Shown here: piece after piece, positions 15,083-22,090 of the stretch
How positions within the stretch are numbered: the first letter of the stretch is position 1
Layout: every line of letters begins with the position of its first letter
IMG/VR virus record: IMGVR_UViG_3300021963_000728
Span: 1 to 22,090 of that record
Source of the DNA: a virus
Strand: one strand, 5' to 3'
DNA: 22,090 nt
The notes under the pieces: model-generated
Seen by the model: the letters and a program-made list of their open reading frames with translations, nothing else
Databases searched by the model: none
Told to the model about the DNA's origin: nothing
Position numbers and translations under genes: made by a program

Positions 15083-16120
15083 TTATGTCCCGATGCTACG
15101 AACGCCAGCAAATGGGTCGCGCACGGTGCTGACCATGCGTTTTTCTGCGTACAGGGTGATAAAGCCGGGTGCGGTTTGTTCCATTGCTTGCACGGTCATT
15201 TCTTCCACATCCGCAATGGTCATAAACCTTGTCCAGTTGGCTAGGTAAATTGGGAAAGAACCAATCGTGCCAAACGCATCCAAGTACGGGTTAACTACAA
15301 CAGGGAAGCCAAAGATAAACACACCCGCGCCACCATCTTCTGTTCCTGTTTCAACCAATGAATAGCCGCCACCACCGTGGGCGTATTTGCGGACTTCTTG
15401 CAAAGCTGATGGACTCATCATCCATGCCGTGCCCGGCATTGCCCAATATTGACCCGGCAACGCATTAGCAATATCCACCAATGCTTCGTAATCTAACGCT
15501 GTGTGCGTATGCCCAACAGTGGCAATTGTGTGTATGCCGTTTGTAATGGCTGTGCCGCTTGTACCAAACGCAGAAACTGCACCAGCCGTGCCAAGGTAAT
15601 AATTCAAACCGCGCAGACCATTTGTTGCGCCTGTGGTTGTGGTGGTTGAGCCAGCTTGGTCATTGTTGGATGCCATTGACTGCGCTTCTAACTGGCTGAA
15701 TTCCATCATCAAATCTTCAACCAATTCTGCTTGCAAGCCATTTACATCAGACATCACTGCCGTGCGAATAGGTAACTGTGCAACCAATACGCGAGTAGGC
15801 AATTGCCAAATGCTCGTATCAATATTTGGTGAACCTGTGTTTGGTGTAAATGTGTAACCCCATGGGTTTGTAGACGATGCCGCATTACCTGTCTTGGCTA
15901 CAAATTGAACGCTTGAGCCGCTGACTTTGATTTGTCGCGCACCTTGACGAAATGGGTTTGCATAACGCAGTTTTGCAAATGCATCATCAAAATATGTCCG
16001 ACCACCAACATTGTCGCCCGAACCTGTAATAGCTGAGGCTTCGCGCAAATCAATTTTGATTCGGTCGCCAGTTTCTAGTGTTTGTTTAATGCCTGTCAGG
16101 ATTCGTTCGGTAATGCTCAT
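15083..16120 (-). CDS. Second HK97-fold major capsid paralog
   Basis: A 345-residue protein homologous to the capsid gene upstream. Hand alignment gives 20/33 identities for the block starting REASAI, 31/56 for DTSIWQLP to SNNDQA and 20/27 for the end starting QTAPGFIT. It has an almost complete HK97 fold (N-arm, E-loop region around WGYTFT, P-domain, A-domain, C-terminal strand FITLYAEKR) but lacks the roughly 105-residue coiled-coil N-terminus. The frame could extend to a TTG at 16183, but that would run through the terminator hairpin; the ATG at 16120 (MSITERILTG) is favoured, though its ribosome binding site (TTGGA) is weak. It may be a minor or vertex capsid subunit; that is inference. 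Confidence 0.88.
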   Translation of the reverse strand: MSITERILTGIKQTLETGDRIKIDLREASAITGSGDNVGGRTYFDDAFAKLRYANPFRQGARQIKVSGSSVQFVAKTGNAASSTNPWGYTFTPNTGSPNIDTSIWQLPTRVLVAQLPIRTAVMSDVNGLQAELVEDLMMEFSQLEAQSMASNNDQAGSTTTTTGATNGLRGLNYYLGTAGAVSAFGTSGTAITNGIHTIATVGHTHTALDYEALVDIANALPGQYWAMPGTAWMMSPSALQEVRKYAHGGGGYSLVETGTEDGGAGVFIFGFPVVVNPYLDAFGTIGSFPIYLANWTRFMTIADVEEMTVQAMEQTAPGFITLYAEKRMVSTVRDPFAGVRSIGT

Positions 16121-16143
16121 GATGATTCCAAAAAAGGTTGCTG

Positions 16144-16175
16144 AAAAAAGGGTGGAGGATTTTTGCCCCCCACCC
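16144..16175 (-). terminator. Intrinsic terminator between the two capsid genes
   Basis: On the minus strand GGGTGGGGG pairs with CCTCCACCC (nine pairs with one G-U), enclosing an 8-base loop GCAAAAAT, and is followed at once by six U. It lies 12 bases after the stop of the first capsid gene and before the ATG of the second. Partial termination here would lower expression of all downstream head-completion and tail genes relative to the first capsid gene. Confidence 0.85.
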
Positions 16176-16186
16176 AACGGCAACTA

Positions 16187-17536
16187 TCAGGTTGATGTGC
16201 CTGTCGAACGATAGCGAACGCCAGCGTTCGGGTCGCGCACAGATGTAGCCAAACGCTTTTCACCGTAGAAGGTGATGAAGCCGGGCGCAGTCTGGTCGTA
16301 TCTACGCATCACCATGTTCAGGCGGTCAACAATGGTGTGGAAGCGTGACCAATCAGCAAAGTACATGGGGTACAAGCTGTTTGTTCCAGCCGCGCCTGTG
16401 GTGGCTTGTGATGGGTTGTCCAAATACTTGTTCATCACAACATCAAAGCCCAGCATTTGACCAATGATGCCATCAGGGTTCAATGATTCCATTGAATTGA
16501 AGATGGGACGACCATTGGTGTCTTGCAGACCACGAATTGCTTGGGCAAGGATTGGGTTAACCATAAACTTGGCATTGCTTGTCCAATATTGTTGTGGCAA
16601 TGCGTACATCAGGTTAATCACATCTTTGTATGCAATATTATTTGCGCCAACAGTGTTAGCGTTGGTGGTCAATTGGTCATAAGTTGCCAAGCTGTGCAAG
16701 CCTGTGGTTGAGCCTGTGCCGCTTGTACCGAATGACGCTGTGCTGGAAGTGCCGCCCGCATAAGTAGCATTTGCACCAGCGTACTGGTCAAGACCACGCA
16801 AGCCGTTTGTGCCACCGTATGGGTTTGTGCCAGACTGTGCGGCTTGGTCATTGTTTTGGACCATTGACAGGGCTTCGCTTTGTGCAAATTCTGCCAACAT
16901 ATCGTCAACGACATTGCCTTCCAAGCCATCAATGTCGTCCAATGCCGCAGTACGGATTGGGAACTGCACATTCAAATCTTGCAAAACCAATTGCCAAATG
17001 CTTGTGTCTTCGGTTGTCGCCGCACCGTTATTTTGGATGGTGTAGCCCCAAGCCGCGCCAGCGTTGCCTGTTTTTACACGGAACTGATAGCTTGAACCAT
17101 CGGTGGCTACGGTGCGTGACAAACCGCGCATGGGGTTAGCCAAACGCAATGCAACAAACACAGGGTCGTAACCAGTGCGACCGCCTTGGTTGTTACCGCC
17201 AGCGGTCAACGCTGAGGCTTCGCGCAAGTACGCATCATATTGGCTTTCATCTTCAAAAATCTTGAGTTCTTTTTCTACACGGTTATTAGCCTTGTAAAAA
17301 GAATTCAATTGCTCACGCACTGCGCGGTTCACATCGCCACGAATGGTCTTGTGGGGTGCGCGGATAATTGCGGGTGCTTGTACGCTGGAAATTTTTGCTT
17401 CCAATGCAGAAATCTTTTCTGCCATTTCAGCTTTGACAGCTTCCACGGCTTCGGGGATTTTTGCTTCTACTGCTTGAACGGCTTCGACTTGCTTTGCTTC
17501 GATAGCGTCCAGTTTGTCAAGAATGACTTGTGACAT
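16187..17536 (-). CDS. Major capsid protein (HK97 fold)
   Basis: A 449-residue HK97-family capsid protein. Residues 1-55 form an EA-rich coiled coil (DKLDAIEAKQVEAVQAVEAK and on), the internal scaffold or delta domain normally removed by the prohead protease. Residues 60-105 are a basic linker (RGDVNRAVREQLNSFYKANN). The fold follows: REASALTAGGNNQGGRTGYD (105-124), E-loop region WGYTIQNNGAATTEDTSIWQ, a Gly/Ala/Thr-rich A-domain insert about 250-300, FMVNPILAQAIRGLQDTNGR and the end PGFITFYGEKRLATSVRDPN. The ribosome binding site is AAAGG, six bases before ATG. It follows the protease directly and is followed by a terminator, as is common for the most expressed phage gene. Confidence 0.94.
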   Translation of the reverse strand: MSQVILDKLDAIEAKQVEAVQAVEAKIPEAVEAVKAEMAEKISALEAKISSVQAPAIIRAPHKTIRGDVNRAVREQLNSFYKANNRVEKELKIFEDESQYDAYLREASALTAGGNNQGGRTGYDPVFVALRLANPMRGLSRTVATDGSSYQFRVKTGNAGAAWGYTIQNNGAATTEDTSIWQLVLQDLNVQFPIRTAALDDIDGLEGNVVDDMLAEFAQSEALSMVQNNDQAAQSGTNPYGGTNGLRGLDQYAGANATYAGGTSSTASFGTSGTGSTTGLHSLATYDQLTTNANTVGANNIAYKDVINLMYALPQQYWTSNAKFMVNPILAQAIRGLQDTNGRPIFNSMESLNPDGIIGQMLGFDVVMNKYLDNPSQATTGAAGTNSLYPMYFADWSRFHTIVDRLNMVMRRYDQTAPGFITFYGEKRLATSVRDPNAGVRYRSTGTST

Positions 17537-17538
17537 GA

Positions 17539-18342
17539 TTAACCTTTCAGTCGTTTATCTAACAGTTTTGACAACTCGCGCATTTCAAGTGCGGCAAGAA
17601 TGTCAGCATCGGTCACATCCACATCGGACTCACTCTGTTGTGGCGCATTTTCAATCGGGGCTTGGACTGCATCGCGCTGTTCCAAAACCTTTTTGAAGAT
17701 AGATGCGGAGGTGACCGCATCCTTTTTGGAAATCCCAGCTTCGCGCAGAGCCTTTTCCAAATTCTTTAAATTGGCAGAACCATCGGCACGGAAATATTCC
17801 AGCTTGTGTACTTCTGCTTGTGGGTTGTTCGGATACATCACCACGCTGACTTCACGCAAGCCGCCTTTAGTGATTTGAAAATATCCATCGTTGTATGGGT
17901 CGTCACTGCCAATAGTCATTGCTGTGCCATCTTCTTTGACCCACTGGTATTCGTCAGCGTATGCACCAACAGAAACACCGCCAAACATCATTGGCGATTC
18001 AGTCATGATTTGATACAAATCCGAGCCAGCGGTGGTGTTTAGGTAAATACGCCCTGTGGCAGTCATGCCATCATCGTCAAATTCAAACTGCGTCCATTCG
18101 CCAACAGGCATTGCGTCAGCGGCATGGTTTAAAAACATTGGCAATGGCTTGCCTTCTTCGCTAAATGTTTTTGCCCAATCCATAAAACCTTCGGGCTGAT
18201 AGTTGAACTTGCGACCATCTGCGCCTTCTCTTGCACCCCATGTGGTAACACGGGCTTCAATCTTTCCAGTTGGTTCTTTGTCCGCGCTTTGCGCCTCCAT
18301 GACCAGCTTGGCTTCGCATACCATCATCAAGTTTTTTGTCAT
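17539..18342 (-). CDS. Prohead protease, HK97 family (U35)
   Basis: A 267-residue maturation serine protease. TGKIEARVTTWG (25-36) is the first strand. The catalytic His is His73 in PLPMFLNHAADAMPVGEW, and the probable catalytic Ser is Ser124 in MFGGVSVGAYADEY. LREVSVVMYPNNPQAEV (162-178) is the conserved closing motif. The C-terminal helix NLEKALREAGISKKDAVTSA and acidic tail resemble the self-cleaved end of such proteases. It cuts the capsid scaffold domain and itself before expansion. The start at 18342 is favoured by GAGGT six bases upstream; later Met codons (6, 7, 15) have no ribosome binding site. The first 86 bases overlap the small AT-hook gene. Confidence 0.92.
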   Translation of the reverse strand: MTKNLMMVCEAKLVMEAQSADKEPTGKIEARVTTWGAREGADGRKFNYQPEGFMDWAKTFSEEGKPLPMFLNHAADAMPVGEWTQFEFDDDGMTATGRIYLNTTAGSDLYQIMTESPMMFGGVSVGAYADEYQWVKEDGTAMTIGSDDPYNDGYFQITKGGLREVSVVMYPNNPQAEVHKLEYFRADGSANLKNLEKALREAGISKKDAVTSASIFKKVLEQRDAVQAPIENAPQQSESDVDVTDADILAALEMRELSKLLDKRLKG

Positions 18343-18469
18343 GAATTACCTCATCGACTTTTGTTCGGTCAATGTCTTGTATTGTTTTAGGTGGTCTACC
18401 GCGAGGCGGCTTACCTACTGGTTTGTAATCTTGCAATAATCCTACCACTTTTTGAAAAATGGTAGTCAT
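18257..18469 (-). CDS. Small basic protein with AT-hook-like motif
   Basis: A 70-residue protein from the ATG just after the portal stop; a TTG at 18481 could add four residues. It begins MTTIFQKVVGLLQDYKPVG and then KPPRGRPPK (20-28), matching the AT-hook core PRGRPxK, a minor-groove DNA-binding motif. A charged helix follows (DIDRTKVDEVIHDKKLDD) and a Gly/Arg-rich end (GHGGAKRGQRTNWKD) encoded inside the start of the protease gene in another frame. The ribosome binding site is weak. It could bind DNA during packaging or act in regulation; neither can be shown here. The reading frame is plausible given operon tightness and the motif, but the 86-base overlap is large. Confidence 0.6.
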   Translation of the reverse strand: MTTIFQKVVGLLQDYKPVGKPPRGRPPKTIQDIDRTKVDEVIHDKKLDDGMRSQAGHGGAKRGQRTNWKD

Positions 18470-18470
18470 T

Positions 18471-19865
18471 TTATTTGCCAATATTCATTTTTCGTGTTTG
18501 ATTGCCACCGCCCCCACCCGTGTCTTGTGGGCTTGTGCCGCTAATCGGTTCGGATTTGCCGCTGTCTTTTAATTCGTCAGCGCCTTCCATGTGCGCTTTA
18601 CCCAAATATTCTCGCGCCTCGTTTTGCGTCATGATTCCAGCGTTAACACCAGCCACGGCATAGTTCATTTGGTCAAGTGGCGCACCCTTCAAAAAGTCTT
18701 GCGTGTCAAACTCAACACACAAATTGGGGTAGCCTTTAAACAAAGACGCTTTCAGCTTTTGCTGGACATTAACAATAATCGGGTACATGGTGGACTTGTA
18801 AAACTCATCCAACATGGTCTGCGTGTTGTTGTATTTTTGGTCGCCAATGTGCAACATCGCTGGCGGTACGCCATACAAACCGCAGATTCTGTTCATGGTT
18901 TGCTTTTTCAGGTTTGCCAAATCAGTGTCTTGCAAACTTAACATTTTCAGCGGTTCATACTTCATGCCTTGGTCAAGTAGCATCCCTTGACCCGGCTTGC
19001 TTTTGTCAGTTTGCTGACTGCCCACCATAGACGACCATGCTTCTTTAAGCCGTGCGGCAATTTCCTTGTACTTAGCATCAGGAATCACATTATCAGTAAT
19101 AAACATTCCGCTGGGCTTTGCGCCGTTCAGCATCACATAGTTGGCGTATAAGTCAATGTCTTGGTCAAGCCCAACCAGTTCAGCCGCCAATATGCCTTTG
19201 TTAAAGCCAGCCGAGCCTTGCCATGCCATGTCTTTGCAGTGCATGACCTGATGCGCGGCAAGCGGTTCGTCTTTGTTGAACCCGTAACTGGGCGTTGACA
19301 GGCGGTAGCTTGGGTATCTTGTGGGCGTGATGGTTACAGCAATAAGTGTGCTGTCCAACTCGTACATTTCCAACGGTGTTTGCGTAGATTCGGCTTGGTC
19401 TTTTCTCCACCACAGCGTAAACGCTTCGCCTAGCAATTCATGCCACATCATCCACTGATACCAAAATTCGTATTGGCTTTGAAAATTGTTTGGCGTGGTC
19501 AGCAATGAATAAACTTGCTTGGCTTTAATTTTGTCGCGCACACCCACATTCGGGTCAGTCAATGCGTTGACATATTTGCCATCTTCACCCATTGCCATGA
19601 TGTTTATTGGCAATTGTGCAATTGCTCGGGCTTTTACACCAACACAAGCCATCACGGTGCTATTGCGGGTTAAAAGTGAAGTATCAACAGGGCGACCAGC
19701 GTTGGTGCTACTCGCAGTTGTGACATACAGAATCTGCGTATTTACTGTTTGATTCTTATTGTTTCCCTGATAGACAATGTTGTTGCCTAACGCGGTTTGT
19801 CCGAAAAGTGTATTGGATTCTTTGGAATCTTTACCTTTTCCAATGAACCTATCTAATATTCCCAT
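18471..19865 (-). CDS. Portal protein, HK97 family
   Basis: A 464-residue portal protein. MGILDRFIGKGKDSKESN opens the family's flexible N-terminus. NSTVMACVGVKARAIAQLPI (68-87) is the conserved first helix, and EFWYQWMMWHELLGEAFTLW with a following MYELDSTLIAVTITPTRYPS forms the wing. MNRICGLYGVPPAMLHIGDQ and KYNNTQTMLDEFYKSTMYPI are the diagnostic clip/stem region. The last 30 residues are Gly- and Ser-rich. Dodecamers form the DNA entry vertex and bind terminase. A ribosome binding site AAAGGTG sits six bases before the ATG and spans the large terminase stop. Length and order (terminase, portal, protease, capsid) are standard. Confidence 0.94.
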   Translation of the reverse strand: MGILDRFIGKGKDSKESNTLFGQTALGNNIVYQGNNKNQTVNTQILYVTTASSTNAGRPVDTSLLTRNSTVMACVGVKARAIAQLPINIMAMGEDGKYVNALTDPNVGVRDKIKAKQVYSLLTTPNNFQSQYEFWYQWMMWHELLGEAFTLWWRKDQAESTQTPLEMYELDSTLIAVTITPTRYPSYRLSTPSYGFNKDEPLAAHQVMHCKDMAWQGSAGFNKGILAAELVGLDQDIDLYANYVMLNGAKPSGMFITDNVIPDAKYKEIAARLKEAWSSMVGSQQTDKSKPGQGMLLDQGMKYEPLKMLSLQDTDLANLKKQTMNRICGLYGVPPAMLHIGDQKYNNTQTMLDEFYKSTMYPIIVNVQQKLKASLFKGYPNLCVEFDTQDFLKGAPLDQMNYAVAGVNAGIMTQNEAREYLGKAHMEGADELKDSGKSEPISGTSPQDTGGGGGNQTRKMNIGK

Positions 19866-19874
19866 GTTTCACCT

Positions 19875-21536
19875 TTAAAAAGTGCGGAAACCAAAACCAC
19901 TCATTGTCGGATTGTCTAACGAACAGTGCATGGCAATGATTAAAGAAATTATGCCATCCACTTTTGCGCTTTTGTCGTTTTCGTTTTTTCGGACTTTAAC
20001 ATTTCCGTTGACATCTGTATATACCTCGCAATTGCCTAACTGCCAACCCACAAACGGGTTGCCATCATGCTTGATGCCGTAATTCATAATTAACTTTTCA
20101 GTGTGCTTGCTTGGGTTACTTAACACCGCCATACCTTGCCCAACTTTCTTAACAGGCAATCCAGCATCGTGCAAACGGGCAACCAATGAGGCGGCATTGT
20201 AGGCATCAAAGCCAATTTCCTTAACATCGTATTTGGATGCTTGGTCAATGATGTAATCGCTTATTTCGCGGTCATCCATCACATTGCCCTCTGTGATGTG
20301 CAATATGCCGCTGTTGACTGCCACGCGGAAAATGTCGCTGTAATGTTTGGGCACAAGTTCCAACCCGTCTTCAGGCAAAAAGAATTTAAACTCTGCTTCG
20401 TAGTCGTCATCAGCAAAACGCTTTAGCGTACAAACCGCATTCAAGTCACGGGTTGCCGCCAAGTCAAACCCAATGTAAACCGATTCGGGTTCACGCTGGG
20501 TTTTTATCAATGCGCGTTCATCGTCCCAATATGCGCGGTCTAGCCATGCGGAATTTGCGCTGACATAAATGTTAAGTGTCTTACAAAGAAATTCGTTAAG
20601 TGCGGCTGGCTTGTGCTTTGCCTGTTCTGCCCGTTCCGCAATGGCTTCTTCGTACACGCTGATGCCGTGCATAGGGTTGGCTTTTGCCCATGTCTTAGGG
20701 TCGCGCCAATCGTCTCCAAGGTCAAGGCTATACAGCAAGCCAAACCAGCGCGGATTGTCCGTAGCTTCGCCTGTCAGCATATTTTCCAGCATCTGCATAT
20801 CTTCAAAAAACTTTGTGTCTTTTGTGAATGATGCGGTGGTGATGTAAATACGCAACGGGTTTTTCCGCGCCACCATTCCTGAATGCAAAACCTCAATGGC
20901 GTTTCTGTCCACAATCTGCGCGGCTTCGTCAATGATGGCGCAAGACGGGTTCATGCCATCGCCCGTCTTTTTAGTGTCGCGGCTCAACGCTTTAAATTTT
21001 GTTTGGCTGTCACCAGCCTTGGTGATTTGATTGCGATGGACTGTGTATAGCTGGGAAACATCGTGCGGCATATTTTCCACAAAGCCCTTGGCGGCATCAA
21101 ACACAATAGACGCTTGGTCGCGGGTGGTTGCCAATGTGTAGACTTCCGCGCCAGCTTCGCCCCAATTTAATTCATACAACGCAATGGCGGCTGTCAGTGT
21201 GGACTTGCCCGCCTTGCGTGGAATAAACACAAGCACATCTGTAACCATCCGCGTCTTTGGGTCGCGCTTACTGCGAAACCCGTAAATAGCGCAAATGATA
21301 AATATTTGAAATGGTTCAAGAACAAGCGGTTTGCCAGCGTCAGGTCCTTTGGTGTGTTTCAGCGTAGCGGCAAATTCTAGGAAATGTTCCACATAGTCAA
21401 TATGGAATTCCCATGCCCACGCCCTGTCTTCCAATTGATTTAAAAACCGCTGACAAGCCAACCGCACATTGCGGCAAACTGGAATTGACCCCTTGGCTAC
21501 ATCAACGGCATACAGAATTCCATCTTCGTAATTCAT
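19875..21536 (-). CDS. terL: Terminase large subunit
   Basis: A 553-residue packaging motor and nuclease of the HK97/lambda-like Terminase_1 type. The ATPase half has Walker A PRKAGKST at 106-113, preceded by the adenine-binding LEPFQIF (73-79), and Walker B CAIIDEAAQ with Asp203-Glu204. A TTASF coupling motif is at 233-237. The nuclease half has the acidic RNase H-like residues Asp358 (YIGFDLAATRDLNA), Asp444 (IGFDAYNAAS) and Asp527 (KVDGIISLI). It cuts concatemers and pumps DNA into the prohead through the portal. The start overlaps the small terminase stop by four bases (ATGA). Nothing is missing, so it should be functional. Confidence 0.96.
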   Translation of the reverse strand: MNYEDGILYAVDVAKGSIPVCRNVRLACQRFLNQLEDRAWAWEFHIDYVEHFLEFAATLKHTKGPDAGKPLVLEPFQIFIICAIYGFRSKRDPKTRMVTDVLVFIPRKAGKSTLTAAIALYELNWGEAGAEVYTLATTRDQASIVFDAAKGFVENMPHDVSQLYTVHRNQITKAGDSQTKFKALSRDTKKTGDGMNPSCAIIDEAAQIVDRNAIEVLHSGMVARKNPLRIYITTASFTKDTKFFEDMQMLENMLTGEATDNPRWFGLLYSLDLGDDWRDPKTWAKANPMHGISVYEEAIAERAEQAKHKPAALNEFLCKTLNIYVSANSAWLDRAYWDDERALIKTQREPESVYIGFDLAATRDLNAVCTLKRFADDDYEAEFKFFLPEDGLELVPKHYSDIFRVAVNSGILHITEGNVMDDREISDYIIDQASKYDVKEIGFDAYNAASLVARLHDAGLPVKKVGQGMAVLSNPSKHTEKLIMNYGIKHDGNPFVGWQLGNCEVYTDVNGNVKVRKNENDKSAKVDGIISLIIAMHCSLDNPTMSGFGFRTF

Positions 21537-21991
21537 GGACCATTAAGCAGTTTGGAATATTTGCCGCCCTCTTGCTTGTTTGTGGCAAGCCGCCCACGCG
21601 GTGTTAAGCCCAATTCATTCATCAGCACAACAGCACGGCTCAAGGCTTTATCGCCAGCAGTCAAAAACGGGTTTGGACCAACAGTCGCGCCATTGTTAAA
21701 TTGCGTGATGATGCCGCCCTTTGTTACGCCTTTCATGCACTTGATGTAAATGTCCATCTGATTGGCAAGTGCCGCCAATATGTGCTGGTCTTGCGCTGAA
21801 CCAATGCCGTAGGTTTGCCAAAGAAACTCGCTGGTTTCTTCAATGAATTTATTCCTGTCCCAAGCATCAGGGTTGTCCAGCCAATCAGCCTTGGGCACAC
21901 GCTGACGCACAGCTTCGGGTAATGCTTGCGCTTTGTGTCCAGCTTTTGTGCCATGCACCAAATGCAATTCGGGTGGTAATCGGTTAACCAT
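21533..21991 (-). CDS. terS: Terminase small subunit, P27 family
   Basis: A 152-residue small terminase. The N-terminus is basic and Pro-containing (MVNRLPPELHLVHGTKAGHK) and is followed by LPEAVRQRVPKADWLDNPDA, as in P27-type small subunits. The helical core carries DQHILAALANQMDIYIKCMK, and the family ending NPFLTAGDKALSRAVVLMNE then LGLTPRGRL is clear (P27 proteins end with a NP...LLxEFGLTPxxR motif). It recognises phage DNA and regulates the large subunit. A ribosome binding site AAGGA lies nine bases before the ATG, in a run of eight A. It is the first gene of the visible operon. Confidence 0.9.
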   Translation of the reverse strand: MVNRLPPELHLVHGTKAGHKAQALPEAVRQRVPKADWLDNPDAWDRNKFIEETSEFLWQTYGIGSAQDQHILAALANQMDIYIKCMKGVTKGGIITQFNNGATVGPNPFLTAGDKALSRAVVLMNELGLTPRGRLATNKQEGGKYSKLLNGP

Positions 21992-22090
21992 CTTTTTTTT
22001 CCTTGCGTTTAGGGGAATTCCCTTTTTTTTCCCGCATGATACCTTTTTTTGTTAACCCCCCTGCCCCAACCCATTTTGTGGGAATTTAAT
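21984..22090 (-). other. Leader before the packaging genes, with a possible 17-codon frame
   Basis: The roughly 100 bases before the small terminase hold three A7-A8 runs on the minus strand next to G runs, a GGGAATTCCC palindrome (22014-22023) and a G6 tract. No confident -35/-10 pair is seen. A 17-codon, Lys-rich frame (21984-22037, starting MREKKGNSPKRK) has AAAGGT just upstream and ends overlapping the small terminase ATG, so it might be a coupled leader peptide, but coding evidence is weak. The promoter of the operon may lie beyond the window. Confidence 0.3.

Noticed and set aside
16121-16183. A 21-residue N-terminal extension of the second capsid protein from TTG at 16183
   Set aside because: The extension would be encoded by the terminator hairpin and U tract and looks non-structural (MPLGGGQKSST); the ATG at 16120 aligns better with the paralog.
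18470-18481. A TTG start for the small AT-hook gene inside the portal gene
   Set aside because: It adds only four residues, while an ATG follows directly after the portal stop codon.
1-22090. Search for CRISPR arrays, tRNAs, insertion sequences or attachment sites
   Set aside because: No regularly spaced repeats, no tRNA-like cloverleaf and no transposase or integrase were seen; the window is almost completely filled by the late operon.

Overview
The window is the virion-structure half of a tailed phage genome (Caudoviricetes) with a long flexible-tail, lambda/HK97-like plan. Every supported gene lies on the minus strand, so the biological order runs from the right edge to the left edge. Genes abut or overlap by a few bases almost everywhere (many ATGA or TAATG junctions), and no gap exceeds about 100 bases. 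I see no bacterial flanking genes, tRNAs, integrase, lysis or replication genes and no CRISPR array. Nothing here identifies the host. The lambda J-like tail tip suggests a Gram-negative host, and the style of the fibre genes resembles phages of freshwater bacteria; that is inference.

Right to left, the layout is: a short leader; packaging genes (P27-type small terminase, large terminase); head genes (HK97-type portal, a small protein with an AT-hook-like motif, prohead protease, major capsid protein with a coiled-coil N-terminus, then a second HK97-fold capsid paralog); neck genes (gp6-like connector, head closure, tail terminator); two paralogous tail tube proteins; two small unknown genes; an HK97 gp10-like protein; a tail assembly chaperone with a -1 frameshift extension; the tape measure; two minor tail proteins; a GNAT acetyltransferase; a J-like tail tip; and a run of receptor-binding fibre genes. 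The fibre run includes one gene with a peptidase S74 chaperone and a 57-codon microprotein, and a further fibre gene runs off the left edge.

Four features stand out. (1) Both main structural proteins, capsid and tail tube, exist as tandem diverged paralogs in the same operon. (2) A strong intrinsic terminator (9-bp stem, six U) lies exactly between the two capsid genes, so the second capsid protein should be made in smaller amounts, which resembles a minor or vertex capsid protein. (3) A G GGA AAC slippery heptamer next to the stop of the tail chaperone, followed by a hairpin, predicts a lambda G/GT-type -1 frameshift. (4) Accessory genes with no obvious structural role (AT-hook protein, GNAT enzyme, 57-aa microprotein) are embedded in the morphogenetic operon. 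All functional calls come from reading motifs, lengths and gene order by eye; no database search was run.
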